Shown here: piece after piece, positions 42,478-50,699 of the stretch
Layout: each line of letters begins with the position of its first letter
Numbering within the stretch: position 1 is the first letter of the stretch
NCBI RefSeq assembly: GCF_018614575.1
Contig: NZ_JAGGOJ010000011.1
Span: forward strand, 1 to 64,000
Reading direction: 5' to 3'
From: Streptomyces sp. ISL-10
GTDB taxonomy: Bacteria > Actinomycetota > Actinomycetes > Streptomycetales > Streptomycetaceae
Length of the DNA: 64,000 nt
Translations under genes and position numbers: made by a program
Notes under the pieces: generated by a model
Database searches by the model: none
The model's input: the letters and a program-made list of their open reading frames with translations, nothing else
What the model was told of the DNA's origin: nothing

Positions 42478-43068
42478 ATGACAACTGAACCTCAGCGGCA
42501 GGACATCGCCAGCGACCTCCTCGACCGCGCCGAGAAGGCACGCGAGTTCCGGAGCAAGCGATCCCGTGACCAGCTCAGCCAAGCCGAGATCAGCATGGGC
42601 CGACACGGCGACCACGCCAACGCTCAGGTCCTGCGCCGTGTCGTAGCCGATCACGGGTGGCCCGGCCGGAGTCTGGTCGGCGAGGACGCTGCCGACGCGG
42701 CATGGCAGATCGTATTGCACGCCGATCACCTCCCGGACTTCCAGCGCCTGGCGCTCCGGATGATGGTCACCGCCGTAGAACGCGGAGAGGCGACCATCCA
42801 GCAGTGGGCGCATCTCCACGACCGGTGCAGCATCAACTCCGGCACCGCGCAGACCTACGGCACGCAGTACCGCATCGGCCCCAACGGAGTGGAGGCCCTG
42901 CCGGTCCGGGAGCCGGAACGCCTCGACGCGCGCCGCGCCAGTGTCAGCCTGCCACCGTCCGCGGCCGCGTACGAAGCCCTGCGACGCCGCCACGCCCGCG
43001 AGCCGGAGACCGAGCAGGCCCGGGACGACGACTCCGCGACGGCCGAACTTCTCGGGAGTGCTGCATGA
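42478..43068 (+). CDS. DUF6624-like protein
   Basis: A 196-residue protein recalling the Streptomyces DUF6624 group. VADHGWPGRSLVGEDAADAA near 55, LQRLAL-like DFQRLALRMM, and DRCSINSGTAQTYGTQYRI near 115 are the diagnostic stretches. The Gly/Tyr-rich SINSGTAQTYGTQ patch is probably a binding or active site, unassigned. The ATG at 42478 is preferred over a GTG at 42424 because the family starts shortly before DLLDRAEKA. The stop overlaps the next small ORF. Confidence 0.72.
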   Translation: MTTEPQRQDIASDLLDRAEKAREFRSKRSRDQLSQAEISMGRHGDHANAQVLRRVVADHGWPGRSLVGEDAADAAWQIVLHADHLPDFQRLALRMMVTAVERGEATIQQWAHLHDRCSINSGTAQTYGTQYRIGPNGVEALPVREPERLDARRASVSLPPSAAAYEALRRRHAREPETEQARDDDSATAELLGSAA

Positions 43069-43145
43069 CCACGGCCGGCAGCCTCGTCCGCTACGACCTG
43101 CGAGGCCCGCTAGCCTGCCTCGCGCTGCGCACCACCGCCACGTAG
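43065..43145 (+). CDS. 26-residue microprotein candidate
   Basis: An ATG overlaps the preceding stop (ATGA) and opens a 27-codon frame: MTTAGSLVRYDLRGPLA, then CLALRTTAT and TAG. Coupling by overlap favours translation. No family is known to me. It could also be non-functional readthrough space. Confidence 0.35.
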   Translation: MTTAGSLVRYDLRGPLACLALRTTAT

Positions 43146-43279
43146 ACGGCCTGCTCCTTCCGCCAATGGGCGGTGCTCCAAACTCCCTCTCCGGCCAGCC
43201 ACGCGCTGTTCCCCCGCAGTGTCGAGGCAGGCCGGAGAGGGGCCTCCCTTCGTCCACACAACCGTCGATGAGGAACCGC

Positions 43280-43486
43280 ATGTGCCAGCAGCACCAGCCG
43301 CCCTGTCCGCCAGCCGACTCCGCAGACCGGGAGGCGGCCCGCCTCGTTGCACATCACCCTGAGCAGGGCTGGAGCCTATTGTGCAACGGCGTCCTGCTCT
43401 TCGAGGACACGGGGGAACTGCTACCCGATGGCCAGGTCGTCGCACCGCACCGCCCGGCCATCGTCGAGCTGGGAGCGGCCGTATGA
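43280..43486 (+). CDS. DUF5999 family small protein
   Basis: A 68-residue Streptomyces-specific protein. MCQQHQPPCPPADSADREAA at the start and RLVAHHPEQGWSLLCNGVLL in the middle are typical, with the TGELLPDGQVV block after it. Conserved Cys in MCQxHxPPC could bind metal. Function unknown. The ATG at 43280 was chosen by the family start. Confidence 0.85.
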   Translation: MCQQHQPPCPPADSADREAARLVAHHPEQGWSLLCNGVLLFEDTGELLPDGQVVAPHRPAIVELGAAV

Positions 43487-43566
43487 CACCGCGGACTCAG
43501 GTGCTGACGGCTTTCCCCTCGCCACAGTGGTCCAGCAGCACCAGTTTGATCGGAACTTGGTCCCGA

Positions 43567-43986
43567 TCACGCGCCCGAGCTCAGCGCGCTGTCGAGGTAC
43601 GCCTGCACCGGTTCAAAGAGGCCGTACGGCACGTACTCGGGAATTTCGGCGAGCCTGACCCACGCAACTTCGGCCAGCTCGTCGTCGTCCGCGACGTATG
43701 CAGTCCCGGACTCCACGGCGCAAGCGACGTACGACATGCTCCGGCCCGTCTTGGGGTGCACTCGTTCGCCGAGGACCTTGAGGGCAGTCACCTGCATGCC
43801 GACCTCTTCGCGCGTCTCGCGCACGGCTGCCTGCTCCGAGGTCTCACCTGCCTCGATCTCGCCGGCGGGGAACTGCCAGGACAGCTGGCCTTCCGCAACA
43901 CGGCGTCGGACCATGAGCACGCCACCGTCCTGGACCACGATCGCGGCGGCGATGCCCGGTCGCTCTGCTGCCGTCTGCTCGGTCAT
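43567..43986 (-). CDS. NUDIX hydrolase
   Basis: A 139-residue stand-alone NUDIX protein. The Nudix box starts GEIEAGETSEQAAVRETREE and ends VGM (about 41-63), with the catalytic REXXEE glutamates present. The likely substrate is a nucleoside diphosphate derivative. Its start overlaps the end of the HTH-NUDIX gene (4 bases), so the two are one operon; they share the RRRVAEGQLSWQFPAGE type core and look like duplicates. Confidence 0.88.
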   Translation of the reverse strand: MTEQTAAERPGIAAAIVVQDGGVLMVRRRVAEGQLSWQFPAGEIEAGETSEQAAVRETREEVGMQVTALKVLGERVHPKTGRSMSYVACAVESGTAYVADDDELAEVAWVRLAEIPEYVPYGLFEPVQAYLDSALSSGA

Positions 43987-44645
43987 GCGTCTTCCTCCAG
44001 TGCTGCCAGAATCGGCGGGTAGATCGTGTCAGCGGAAATGAAGCGGCCTACTGCACTCTTAGGTGCCCACGTCACATCCACGTTCTCCACGACGTCACTG
44101 TTCGTCGCGTCCCCAGCCAGGTACTCGCACAGGAAGTACACGCAATGCACGCCTGTTACTGGGTGGACACGCTCACCGAGACTTCGTCGGACAGCGCAGT
44201 GCACGCCCGTCTCGTCCAACGTCTCGCGGACCGTCGCGGTCTCCGGCTTGACGCCCGGCTTGATGACGCCTGCGGGGAACTGCCAGGTGATCCCCGATGC
44301 ATCGTCGCCGCGGCGGCAGACCAGAAGGACCTCATCTTCGCGGACGACCACGGCAATCGCGACGCGTAGGGCTTGCGCCTGCGGGCCCAGAGCCTCTGTC
44401 CCCCTGCTGTCGGAACCAGCGACCAGCAGGGCGAACCGTTGGCGGACAGTGGCCGGTGCGCTCTCGAAGACGGAGTCGAGCAGCTGCTGCATCTCCGAGC
44501 GCGGTGTCACGTCCGGGTCGGAGTGCCAGGTGGCGACCGTACGGGGCGAGATCCCCAGTCGGTCGGCGAATGCCTCGCGGGTCAAGCGGAGAGCGGATTG
44601 GAGCATGCATGCACGGTGGCCGGTCCAGACGTCGATCACTTCCAT
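43983..44645 (-). CDS. HTH-NUDIX fusion protein
   Basis: A 220-residue protein. The N-terminal XRE-type HTH (about 12-45) is LRLTREAFADRLGISPRTVA. The C-terminal NUDIX domain (about 92-220) has the box GVIKPGVKPETATVRETLDE then TGV. REXXEE is altered to RETLDE, keeping acidic residues. HTH plus NUDIX suggests a regulator sensing or removing a nucleotide-type ligand. The ATG at 44645 was chosen because the HTH begins soon after. Confidence 0.82.
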   Translation of the reverse strand: MEVIDVWTGHRACMLQSALRLTREAFADRLGISPRTVATWHSDPDVTPRSEMQQLLDSVFESAPATVRQRFALLVAGSDSRGTEALGPQAQALRVAIAVVVREDEVLLVCRRGDDASGITWQFPAGVIKPGVKPETATVRETLDETGVHCAVRRSLGERVHPVTGVHCVYFLCEYLAGDATNSDVVENVDVTWAPKSAVGRFISADTIYPPILAALEEDA

Positions 44646-45038
44646 CGCGGACCTCACGCATCGGGTCGGCAAGGTGCATGGTCAATGTGCCGTAGATGCA
44701 CGCTTGTTGCACTGGCAGTTCATGGTGGGGCGGGCCGAACACCGGTTGACTCTTAGGCGTGCCGCCCCAAGACCGCACCGCCCGCCTCGTACGGATGCCC
44801 GAGTGGTGAGCGTGCAGCCGCCCGAGCATGTTAGAGGAAATCCTTTTGAAGATCAGCGAGTTGGCGGTGCGCATGCGGTCTTGGCCTGATGTGCGCCCCT
44901 TGTTGGCGCGCACACCCTGATCCGCCGCCCTGGGCGTGACGTCACGCTCTGAGCCCCGGGCGGCAGTCGGCCCGTGCCTGACCCCCGTCGGGCACGGGCC
45001 GGCACCCAGCATCCAGACACCAACGGAGGGAGGACGGC
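44646..45038. other. 393-bp divergent intergenic region
   Basis: No gene is supported. GTGCA-type repeats occur at about 44674, 44696 and 44709 close to the HTH-NUDIX start and might be half-sites for that regulator. The rest shows no clear promoter or hairpin. Confidence 0.35.
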
Positions 45039-45338
45039 ATGGAGGCCACCGCAGACATGGGCCCCACGGACGTCAGTCCTACCGCGGTCGCGCACGCCTT
45101 CCACGCCGCAGCTTCGGACGCTCCGGCCGAGCCGCCCCGGTGGCTCCGGCGCGGAGTCGAAGTCATCGACGGCGCCACCGGCCGCAAGGGTGTCGTGCAA
45201 GATGTGGCCGTCGTGGCGCCAACCCACCGGCCTCCGAAACGTGCCTGGCTCCGCCCGGTGCGCGGCGGATGCGAGTGGACGCCGAAGATCGCCGACCTCA
45301 GCCCCTGCCCCGACAACGGCGGCGGAGCGGCAGCATGA
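45039..45338 (+). CDS. small hypothetical protein
   Basis: A 99-residue protein with a compact SH3-like middle (GVEVIDGATGRKGVVQDVAV; RAWLRPVRGGCEWTPKIADL), common in actinobacterial plasmids and integrative elements. GGAGGGAGG precedes the ATG. The stop overlaps the next start (ATGA). Confidence 0.7.
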   Translation: MEATADMGPTDVSPTAVAHAFHAAASDAPAEPPRWLRRGVEVIDGATGRKGVVQDVAVVAPTHRPPKRAWLRPVRGGCEWTPKIADLSPCPDNGGGAAA

Positions 45339-45706
45339 AGCCGCTCACCTTGTGGGGACGCTTCGAGTGGGCCACGGGCTCCTGCTTCCGCTGCGACGGG
45401 CAGGACACCGAGGTCGCGGTCATCGGGTCGATCAGCGCACGAGGCATCGACGTGCTGATCACCGCGTGCCGCCGCTGCGTGTTCCATCTGGAGCAGCTGC
45501 ACTGGACGCTCTCCGAGCGCCAGCACCAGACCTCAACCCGTCTGCCGGAGGCAGCATCCGTTGCGAGGACGCCCCCGCTGCACCAGCCGTCGACAGATCG
45601 CGGTCGGCCGTCCCGCAGGCGCCGCCGCTCAGTGGCCCAGTGGAGCACTGTTTTTCGACTGTCGAATGCATGCGTGAGAGGGGTGGGTCAGCACCGCCAG
45701 TCGTAG
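45335..45706 (+). CDS. small cysteine-rich hypothetical protein
   Basis: A 123-residue protein. The first 60 residues look structured, with CFRCDG and ACRRCVFHLEQL forming a probable zinc ribbon. The C-terminal half is low-complexity and Arg-rich and may be an extended tail or out-of-family read. It is coupled to the preceding gene by a 4-base overlap. Confidence 0.6.
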   Translation: MKPLTLWGRFEWATGSCFRCDGQDTEVAVIGSISARGIDVLITACRRCVFHLEQLHWTLSERQHQTSTRLPEAASVARTPPLHQPSTDRGRPSRRRRRSVAQWSTVFRLSNACVRGVGQHRQS

Positions 45707-45807
45707 CCCAACTGCCAGGCAAGATCGGCCTATCCGGCGCAGGTAACCTCAGTCCTGACGCGCTGAACGTCCGTCATATCACCCGCGTGAGAGTTGAAAG
45801 GGAACCC

Positions 45808-46317
45808 ATGGCGCAGGAGCAGGAACAGAAGGTGGAGCGCACACTTGTGCTCCTCAAGCCCGACGCACTCGTGCGGGGCTTCGCCGGGAAGATCATCGCC
45901 CGATTCGAGGACGCGGCGCTCAAGATCGTCGGGGTCAAGATGAAGCAGATGGACGCCGAATTCACCCGGCGCCACTACTTCGACCTCGAAGAGCGGCTAG
46001 GTGCCGAGGTGTATGAGTTCACCGCCCGGTTCATGCAGCAGGGGCCGGTCATCGCCTTTGCACTCGAAGGCTTCGACGCCATCGCCACCGTCCGCAAGAT
46101 CGTTGGCGGCACGTACCCGAACGAGGCTCCGGCCGGCACGATCCGGGGCGACTTCTCGCACTACAGCAAGGGGGCCAGCGTGGCCTCGGGCAAGGCGGTG
46201 GCGAACCTCGTGCACGCCTCCGGCAACGCGGAGGAGGCCCAGCAGGAGGTGGAGCTGTGGTTCGACAAGGACGAACTGCACGACTACCGCACGCTCTCAG
46301 AGATCTTCACCTACTGA
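45808..46317 (+). CDS. ndk: nucleoside diphosphate kinase
   Basis: A 169-residue protein that transfers the gamma phosphate of NTPs to NDPs through a phosphohistidine. ERTLVLLKPDALVRG at the N-terminus, the Kpn-loop region AGTIRGDFSHYSKG, and NLVHASGNAEEA with the active-site His near 137 are all present. It is about 30 residues longer than bacterial Ndk (around 137) and carries an unusual RHYFDLEERLGAEVYEF insertion, so it is a divergent copy rather than the housekeeping enzyme. GAAAGGGA precedes the ATG. Confidence 0.86.
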   Translation: MAQEQEQKVERTLVLLKPDALVRGFAGKIIARFEDAALKIVGVKMKQMDAEFTRRHYFDLEERLGAEVYEFTARFMQQGPVIAFALEGFDAIATVRKIVGGTYPNEAPAGTIRGDFSHYSKGASVASGKAVANLVHASGNAEEAQQEVELWFDKDELHDYRTLSEIFTY

Positions 46318-46390
46318 GCATGGCGACGTCACCACTGGGGCTTCGACGCGTTGAGCACCACCCGGCACCACCGTTAGCAGAGAGGGCACC

Positions 46391-46690
46391 ATGACCAACC
46401 AGACCCGCGCCGCATCCGTCCTGGAGCTGGAGTCAATCTTCCAGCAGGAGCTGGCGACCGACCGATGGGCGGCGACAGAGAGCGCCTACGCGCTGGCCTC
46501 CCGCTACCGGGACGAGGGGGACTGGGGAAAGTCCCGCGAGTGGGTGAAGCAGTGCCTTGAGCTCCTTGACGGCTTCCCCGCCGACACGATGGAGCAGGTG
46601 GCCACCACCCGCACTTCCGTCGGCGGCGTCGCACTGCCGAACTACCTCCACGAGGGTGTCGTGCGTGACCGCTTCGGCGAACTCGCCTGA
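46391..46690 (+). CDS. small hypothetical protein
   Basis: A 99-residue, mostly helical protein (VLELESIFQQELATDRWAAT; SREWVKQCLELLDGFP). No known family. GAGAGGG precedes the ATG. It lies between ndk and the CYTH gene, co-directional with both. Confidence 0.65.
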   Translation: MTNQTRAASVLELESIFQQELATDRWAATESAYALASRYRDEGDWGKSREWVKQCLELLDGFPADTMEQVATTRTSVGGVALPNYLHEGVVRDRFGELA

Positions 46691-46699
46691 CCTCCCCGT

Positions 46700-46720
46700 G
46701 CACCGCTGAGGCGGCGGTGC
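46700..46720 (+). terminator. weak hairpin before the CYTH gene
   Basis: GCACCGC and GCGGTGC pair around 7 bases, 10 bases after the preceding stop. No T-run. It may partly separate ndk and the CYTH transcription unit. Confidence 0.4.
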
Positions 46721-46824
46721 GACTGCACTCACGCTGACCGCACCGCCGCCCGTGGACAACCTCACACAGCACACCTACCCGAACCAGCCAGGCCCCCTCC
46801 TGCGCGGGTTCGGCCGGATCAGCC

Positions 46825-47433
46825 ATGCCCGAAGAAGGGACCAGACCGTTGCCCGTAGAGATCGAAATGCGCGCACGATTCGACGAAGAGGCCCACGACC
46901 GCCTGGTCGACCGCCTGGAGCAGGAGGGCAGCGACCTGGGCTGCGACGACAAGCGCATCTACTTCTACGTCCTGCCGGACAAGCTCCTGAAGGTCACCGA
47001 CAACACCGCCGCCGGGTCGGCGAAGATCACGCTCAAGCACAGCAAGATCGGCCAAGGCGTCGCGTTCCCCGAGACCGAGATCGCCATCGCCCGCGAGGAC
47101 GTACCCGCAGCCGTGCGGGTCTTCAACGCCCTGGGCTTCGAATCGCAGATGCATCAGGCGTTCAACCGGCGCCACAACTACCGCTTCCGCGGGGTGGAGA
47201 TCGCCGTCAAGTGGAGCGAGGCGTGGGGACATCACGCCGAATTCGAAGTGCTGCTGGACGACAACGCGAGTGACGCCGCCCAGCGGGAGGCCACTGACCG
47301 CATCGTCGCAGTGGCCAAAGAACTGGGCGTAACGCTAATGACCGAGCAGCAGCTCGCCGACTTCACCGCCGCGTTCGAGGCTGCCGAGCAGGCCCGGAAG
47401 GCCATCCCTGCGGAGATCGAACCCCAGACCTGA
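46825..47433 (+). CDS. CYTH domain protein (triphosphate tunnel fold)
   Basis: A 202-residue protein. VEIEMRARF near residue 11 fits the ExExR/K signature of CYTH proteins (CyaB-type adenylate cyclases and triphosphatases). RFRGVEIAVKWSEAWGHHAE near 115-135 and EFEVLLDD supply further basic and acidic tunnel residues. The C-terminus is helical. The likely substrate is a triphosphate compound; cyclase versus hydrolase activity cannot be told. First gene of the CYTH-HD-unknown-methyltransferase-ABC run. Confidence 0.8.
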   Translation: MPEEGTRPLPVEIEMRARFDEEAHDRLVDRLEQEGSDLGCDDKRIYFYVLPDKLLKVTDNTAAGSAKITLKHSKIGQGVAFPETEIAIAREDVPAAVRVFNALGFESQMHQAFNRRHNYRFRGVEIAVKWSEAWGHHAEFEVLLDDNASDAAQREATDRIVAVAKELGVTLMTEQQLADFTAAFEAAEQARKAIPAEIEPQT

Positions 47434-47469
47434 GCATCATCCTTTTTCGCCACCGAGGGGGTAGGCCCG

Positions 47470-48237
47470 ATGAGCACCACCCCGCCGGCCGACAGCCTGG
47501 TCGAGCTGGCTGCACGCAAGCAGCTTCCGCACCACCAGTACACAGACCACGCCACCGTGCGATGGATCGAGGCCAACCGGCCGGACTTCCCGGAGGCTCC
47601 GGCGCACGAGCTTCGGGTCACCTCCCAGCGGCTTCTGTACCGGTCGGCCATCCCCGTCACCTGGATGGCCGAACCGAAGCTCGCCGACTCCTTGCACGGC
47701 ATCCGCCACGCCATGCGTACCGCCACGCTGGCCGCACTCCTCGCTGAAGCCACCGGCCTGCCCCAGGACGACACGGCCACGCTTGTCCTGGCAGCCGCCT
47801 TCCACGACTGCCGTCGCCTGCACGACAAGGACGACCGCGGTCACGGCGCCCGCGCAGCCGTGTGGCTAACGGACAACGCCGACACCGTATGGGCTCACTT
47901 CCATCTGACAGCCACACCCCAGCGCATCGACGCCGCAGCCACTGCCGTGCGCCTGCACGAAGTTCCCTACGACGCATTCGCGCCGGACGATGCGGCCGAC
48001 CACGCCCGCGCCCTGCACATCACCGACCTACTCAAGGCCGCCGACGCACTCGACCGCTACCGCCTGCCAAAGCTGTCCTGGTGGCCCGACAGCTCCCTCG
48101 TACGCACGCCTGCCTTCGACGCACTCCGGTCCACAGCCTTCGAACTCGTCGTGGCGTCCGAGGCAGCCCACCTCGCTGGCTTCGAGAGCGCCGATTCGGT
48201 GTTCAAGGCACTGGAGCAGCGGGGGTTAATCAGCTGA
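47470..48237 (+). CDS. HD domain phosphohydrolase
   Basis: A 255-residue protein. Metal-binding HD motif residues are visible: HGIRHAMRTATLAAL near 76 (first His), AAAFHDCRRLHDKDDRGHG near 106 (HD pair and a later His), and an Asp-containing LHITDLLKAADALDRYRL near 183 (last Asp). HD domains of this form hydrolyse nucleotides or phosphate esters. The N-terminal 60 residues are unassigned. It is joined to the next gene by a one-base overlap (TGATG). Confidence 0.85.
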   Translation: MSTTPPADSLVELAARKQLPHHQYTDHATVRWIEANRPDFPEAPAHELRVTSQRLLYRSAIPVTWMAEPKLADSLHGIRHAMRTATLAALLAEATGLPQDDTATLVLAAAFHDCRRLHDKDDRGHGARAAVWLTDNADTVWAHFHLTATPQRIDAAATAVRLHEVPYDAFAPDDAADHARALHITDLLKAADALDRYRLPKLSWWPDSSLVRTPAFDALRSTAFELVVASEAAHLAGFESADSVFKALEQRGLIS

Positions 48238-49628
48238 TGGGCACCCACGACGGATACCACCTGTGGGCTGACGCCCACGCCTTCTTCGACTCCCCTCTGA
48301 TACCCGGCACTACCGATCACGCCGACCCGCTGGGGCAGCAGACCGCCGCGTGGGAGTCCCGGTTGGCAGAGGACACCCCCAACGGGGGCCTGCTGCGCAG
48401 CAACGCCCTGTTCGATGCCCTGAACGGGGACGGCCCGCTTCACCTGCTGCACGTCACCCACGCCCTGGAGGAAATCAGCCAGCACGGCTTCCTCTACCCC
48501 TCCGGCGGGTGCCTGGTCGGCAGTATCTACTGCGCACCGCTGACCGCCAGCGGCAGCGGGTTTCGCATGCACAACCTGGCCGAGTACGTCCTGAACAAGG
48601 AAGCGCCCGCTTTTGTGGCCAAGGTCGGGGACTCAGGCCGGACGCCAACTCCGCTGATCTTCGAGATCACTCGGCCCCGACGTGCCTATCGTGGGCTCGC
48701 AGGAGTGGACTACCTTCGGCTCGGCTCGATCCACCTCAGCATCTACAGCCATCTCGAATACCTGCTTTCCACCGCCGAGCGGTACGAGCTACGCGAGACC
48801 GTCGTCAGCCGCACCAAGAACTCCACCGCGTTCCTCGCCCTCGCGGCAGCGATCGTCTTCGAAGGCGCCGACGTCGCGCCAGCCGTGTTCCTGGAGCTGC
48901 TGGACGAGACGATCCCGCGCCTGCCGATTCTCGGCTACCTGTACTTCGAGGTCCTGGCCGAGTACCTGATGCTTCACTCCACCAGCCAGCAGACCCAACG
49001 GCTCGCCGAGCGCAGCGAGTTCAACAACTGGCTCTACAAGGACATGCTGTTCGTCACCCTGGACATGGCGGGCAAGTTCGACCTGGCGAAGTTCCGCCCG
49101 GCCCCGATGGCGTTCGACGCGCTCCTGGCCCGCGTGGACGCCACCGTGGACGCCGCTCATGCCCGCGCGTATCTGCGTGACCGGATCAGCTACCTCGTCG
49201 CAGCGAGGCTCTTCACTCCCGGGCAGGTACCGGAGTCCTGGCACCACACCCGCTGGGAGTTCGACAGCCTTGCCGCCCACCTGGGCCCGCTACTCGGCCA
49301 CCTCATCCACCGCGAACTGCGGACCTTCGGCCGCTACCCGGACTTCTACTTCTACTTCGACCAGCACAAGGCGCTCCAGGCGTGGAACTACTGGAACCAC
49401 ATGGACGTCTTCGCGCCCTTCAACGGCACGATGCCCAAGGGCGAGGTCGGCATCAACCCGGCCTACCCCGACCTCGAGTACCGCATCTGGCGGGCCGAGC
49501 AGGACGACGCCGGCCGCGTCCACCCCGTCGAGCAACTGAACCTGACCATCACACCGCGTCTCGTGGACATCAAATACACGCTCATGCGCAACAACAAATG
49601 GTCAGTCCCCGAGCCCTCAGTCAGCTGA
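48237..49628 (+). CDS. 463-residue protein of unknown family
   Basis: I do not recognise it. No signal peptide or membrane helix is visible. The N-terminal third contains LLHVTHALEEISQHGFLYPS and CLVGSIYCAPLTASGSG, reminiscent of ADP-ribosyltransferase-like or NAD-binding folds but without certain catalytic residues. The middle is helical (LPILGYLYFEVLAEYLMLHS). The C-terminal third is rich in aromatics (YPDFYFYFDQHKALQAWNYW) and ends with a beta-rich segment. Its start overlaps the HD gene stop and a methyltransferase follows, so it is likely the core enzyme or effector of this operon. Confidence 0.75.
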   Translation: MGTHDGYHLWADAHAFFDSPLIPGTTDHADPLGQQTAAWESRLAEDTPNGGLLRSNALFDALNGDGPLHLLHVTHALEEISQHGFLYPSGGCLVGSIYCAPLTASGSGFRMHNLAEYVLNKEAPAFVAKVGDSGRTPTPLIFEITRPRRAYRGLAGVDYLRLGSIHLSIYSHLEYLLSTAERYELRETVVSRTKNSTAFLALAAAIVFEGADVAPAVFLELLDETIPRLPILGYLYFEVLAEYLMLHSTSQQTQRLAERSEFNNWLYKDMLFVTLDMAGKFDLAKFRPAPMAFDALLARVDATVDAAHARAYLRDRISYLVAARLFTPGQVPESWHHTRWEFDSLAAHLGPLLGHLIHRELRTFGRYPDFYFYFDQHKALQAWNYWNHMDVFAPFNGTMPKGEVGINPAYPDLEYRIWRAEQDDAGRVHPVEQLNLTITPRLVDIKYTLMRNNKWSVPEPSVS

Positions 49629-49644
49629 CCCACAGGGAGCCCAG

Positions 49645-50385
49645 ATGACCGCGCACCTGTCCGCGCCCTCGCTCGAACTTCTCGCCGAGCAGATCGCCGC
49701 CCTCCTCACGGAACCCTCGACCGGCCACGGGCTCGCCCGCACGCTCCGTGCCACCGCCAAGGAGATCGAGGTCAGCCGCCACCACCGGTCCAGCAGCCGG
49801 GCGTGTCCGAACGGACCCATCGACATAGCCCCCGAGAAGGTGCAAATCGGGGGTGGCGCCCACCGCATCGACGGCTTCTACAACATCGACGCCGTACCGC
49901 CCGCCGACCTCCTCTGGGATATCCGCGAGGGCATCCCGCTGCCGGACGGCAGCGTCCGCTTCCTATTCTCCGAGCACTTCCTGGAGCACATCGACTACCC
50001 GCGCTCCGCGAAGCACTACGCCCGCGAAGCGCACCGCGTGCTCGCCCCAGGCGGCCAGATCATCACGGGCGTTCCCGACGCCGCGTTCGTACTCCGTCAC
50101 TACCCGGACAATCCGACCCTCTCGGAGGAGATGGTCAAACGGTGGTACGCCAAGCGCGACTGCCTCGGCGATATCAACACCTTCGTCGACCTGATCAACT
50201 ACGTCTTCCGTGACCAGGACGACGACCCCACCTACACGCCGCACCTCTGGGCATACGACCGCGAGAAGCTGACACAGATGTTCACCGAGGCAGGCTTCCG
50301 GACCGTGGAACCGTGGGACTTCGACCCCACGATCGCCAACCCGAAGCGGCAGTGGGGCAGCGTCTATGTCATCGCTACGAAATAG
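49645..50385 (+). CDS. SAM-dependent methyltransferase
   Basis: A 246-residue class I methyltransferase-like protein. VQIGGGAHRIDGFYNIDAVP near 67 is the cofactor loop, LPDGSVRFLFSEHFLEHI near 103 the DxFS..HxLEH block, and EAHRVLAPGGQIITGVPD near 130 the post-motif. The usual LGCG is IGGG. It resembles the methyltransferases that accompany glycosyltransferases and natural-product operons. It follows the unknown protein by 16 bases. Confidence 0.85.
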   Translation: MTAHLSAPSLELLAEQIAALLTEPSTGHGLARTLRATAKEIEVSRHHRSSSRACPNGPIDIAPEKVQIGGGAHRIDGFYNIDAVPPADLLWDIREGIPLPDGSVRFLFSEHFLEHIDYPRSAKHYAREAHRVLAPGGQIITGVPDAAFVLRHYPDNPTLSEEMVKRWYAKRDCLGDINTFVDLINYVFRDQDDDPTYTPHLWAYDREKLTQMFTEAGFRTVEPWDFDPTIANPKRQWGSVYVIATK

Positions 50386-50699
50386 CCGACTGGCGCCCCG
50401 AGAACATCCGCCGCACTGGCCGACCACCCTGCCATGACCCTCACCCTGGCCACCCGGCCGTAGGGCGACGGGACGGGTCCGACCCAGTCGGAAACCTCAT
50501 ACGCCGCACCCGCCACAAGAACCGGCGTTTCGGCCAATTACGGCCGCACTAGAAGCCGTACAGCACTACGACTACGCGTTCGACGCGCCCAGATTCCGGG
50601 CCTGTGCTTCGTCCGGAATCGAGCGCGTTCGATTCGCTCGCAGCCTCGTTGAACCTGGCACCGCCGGACCAACCAGGTGCGGCGCAGACCCGAAGGAGC
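50386..50699. other. 314-bp gap before the ABC exporter
   Basis: No gene is supported. CGGCCAATTACGGCCG-type symmetry at about 50530-50546 could be an operator. The ABC gene may have its own promoter here. Confidence 0.35.

Noticed and set aside
43483..44022. Plus-strand ORF starting after DUF5999 and running over the NUDIX gene
   Set aside because: Lies antisense to a NUDIX domain with an intact catalytic box; only an ATG overlap supports it.
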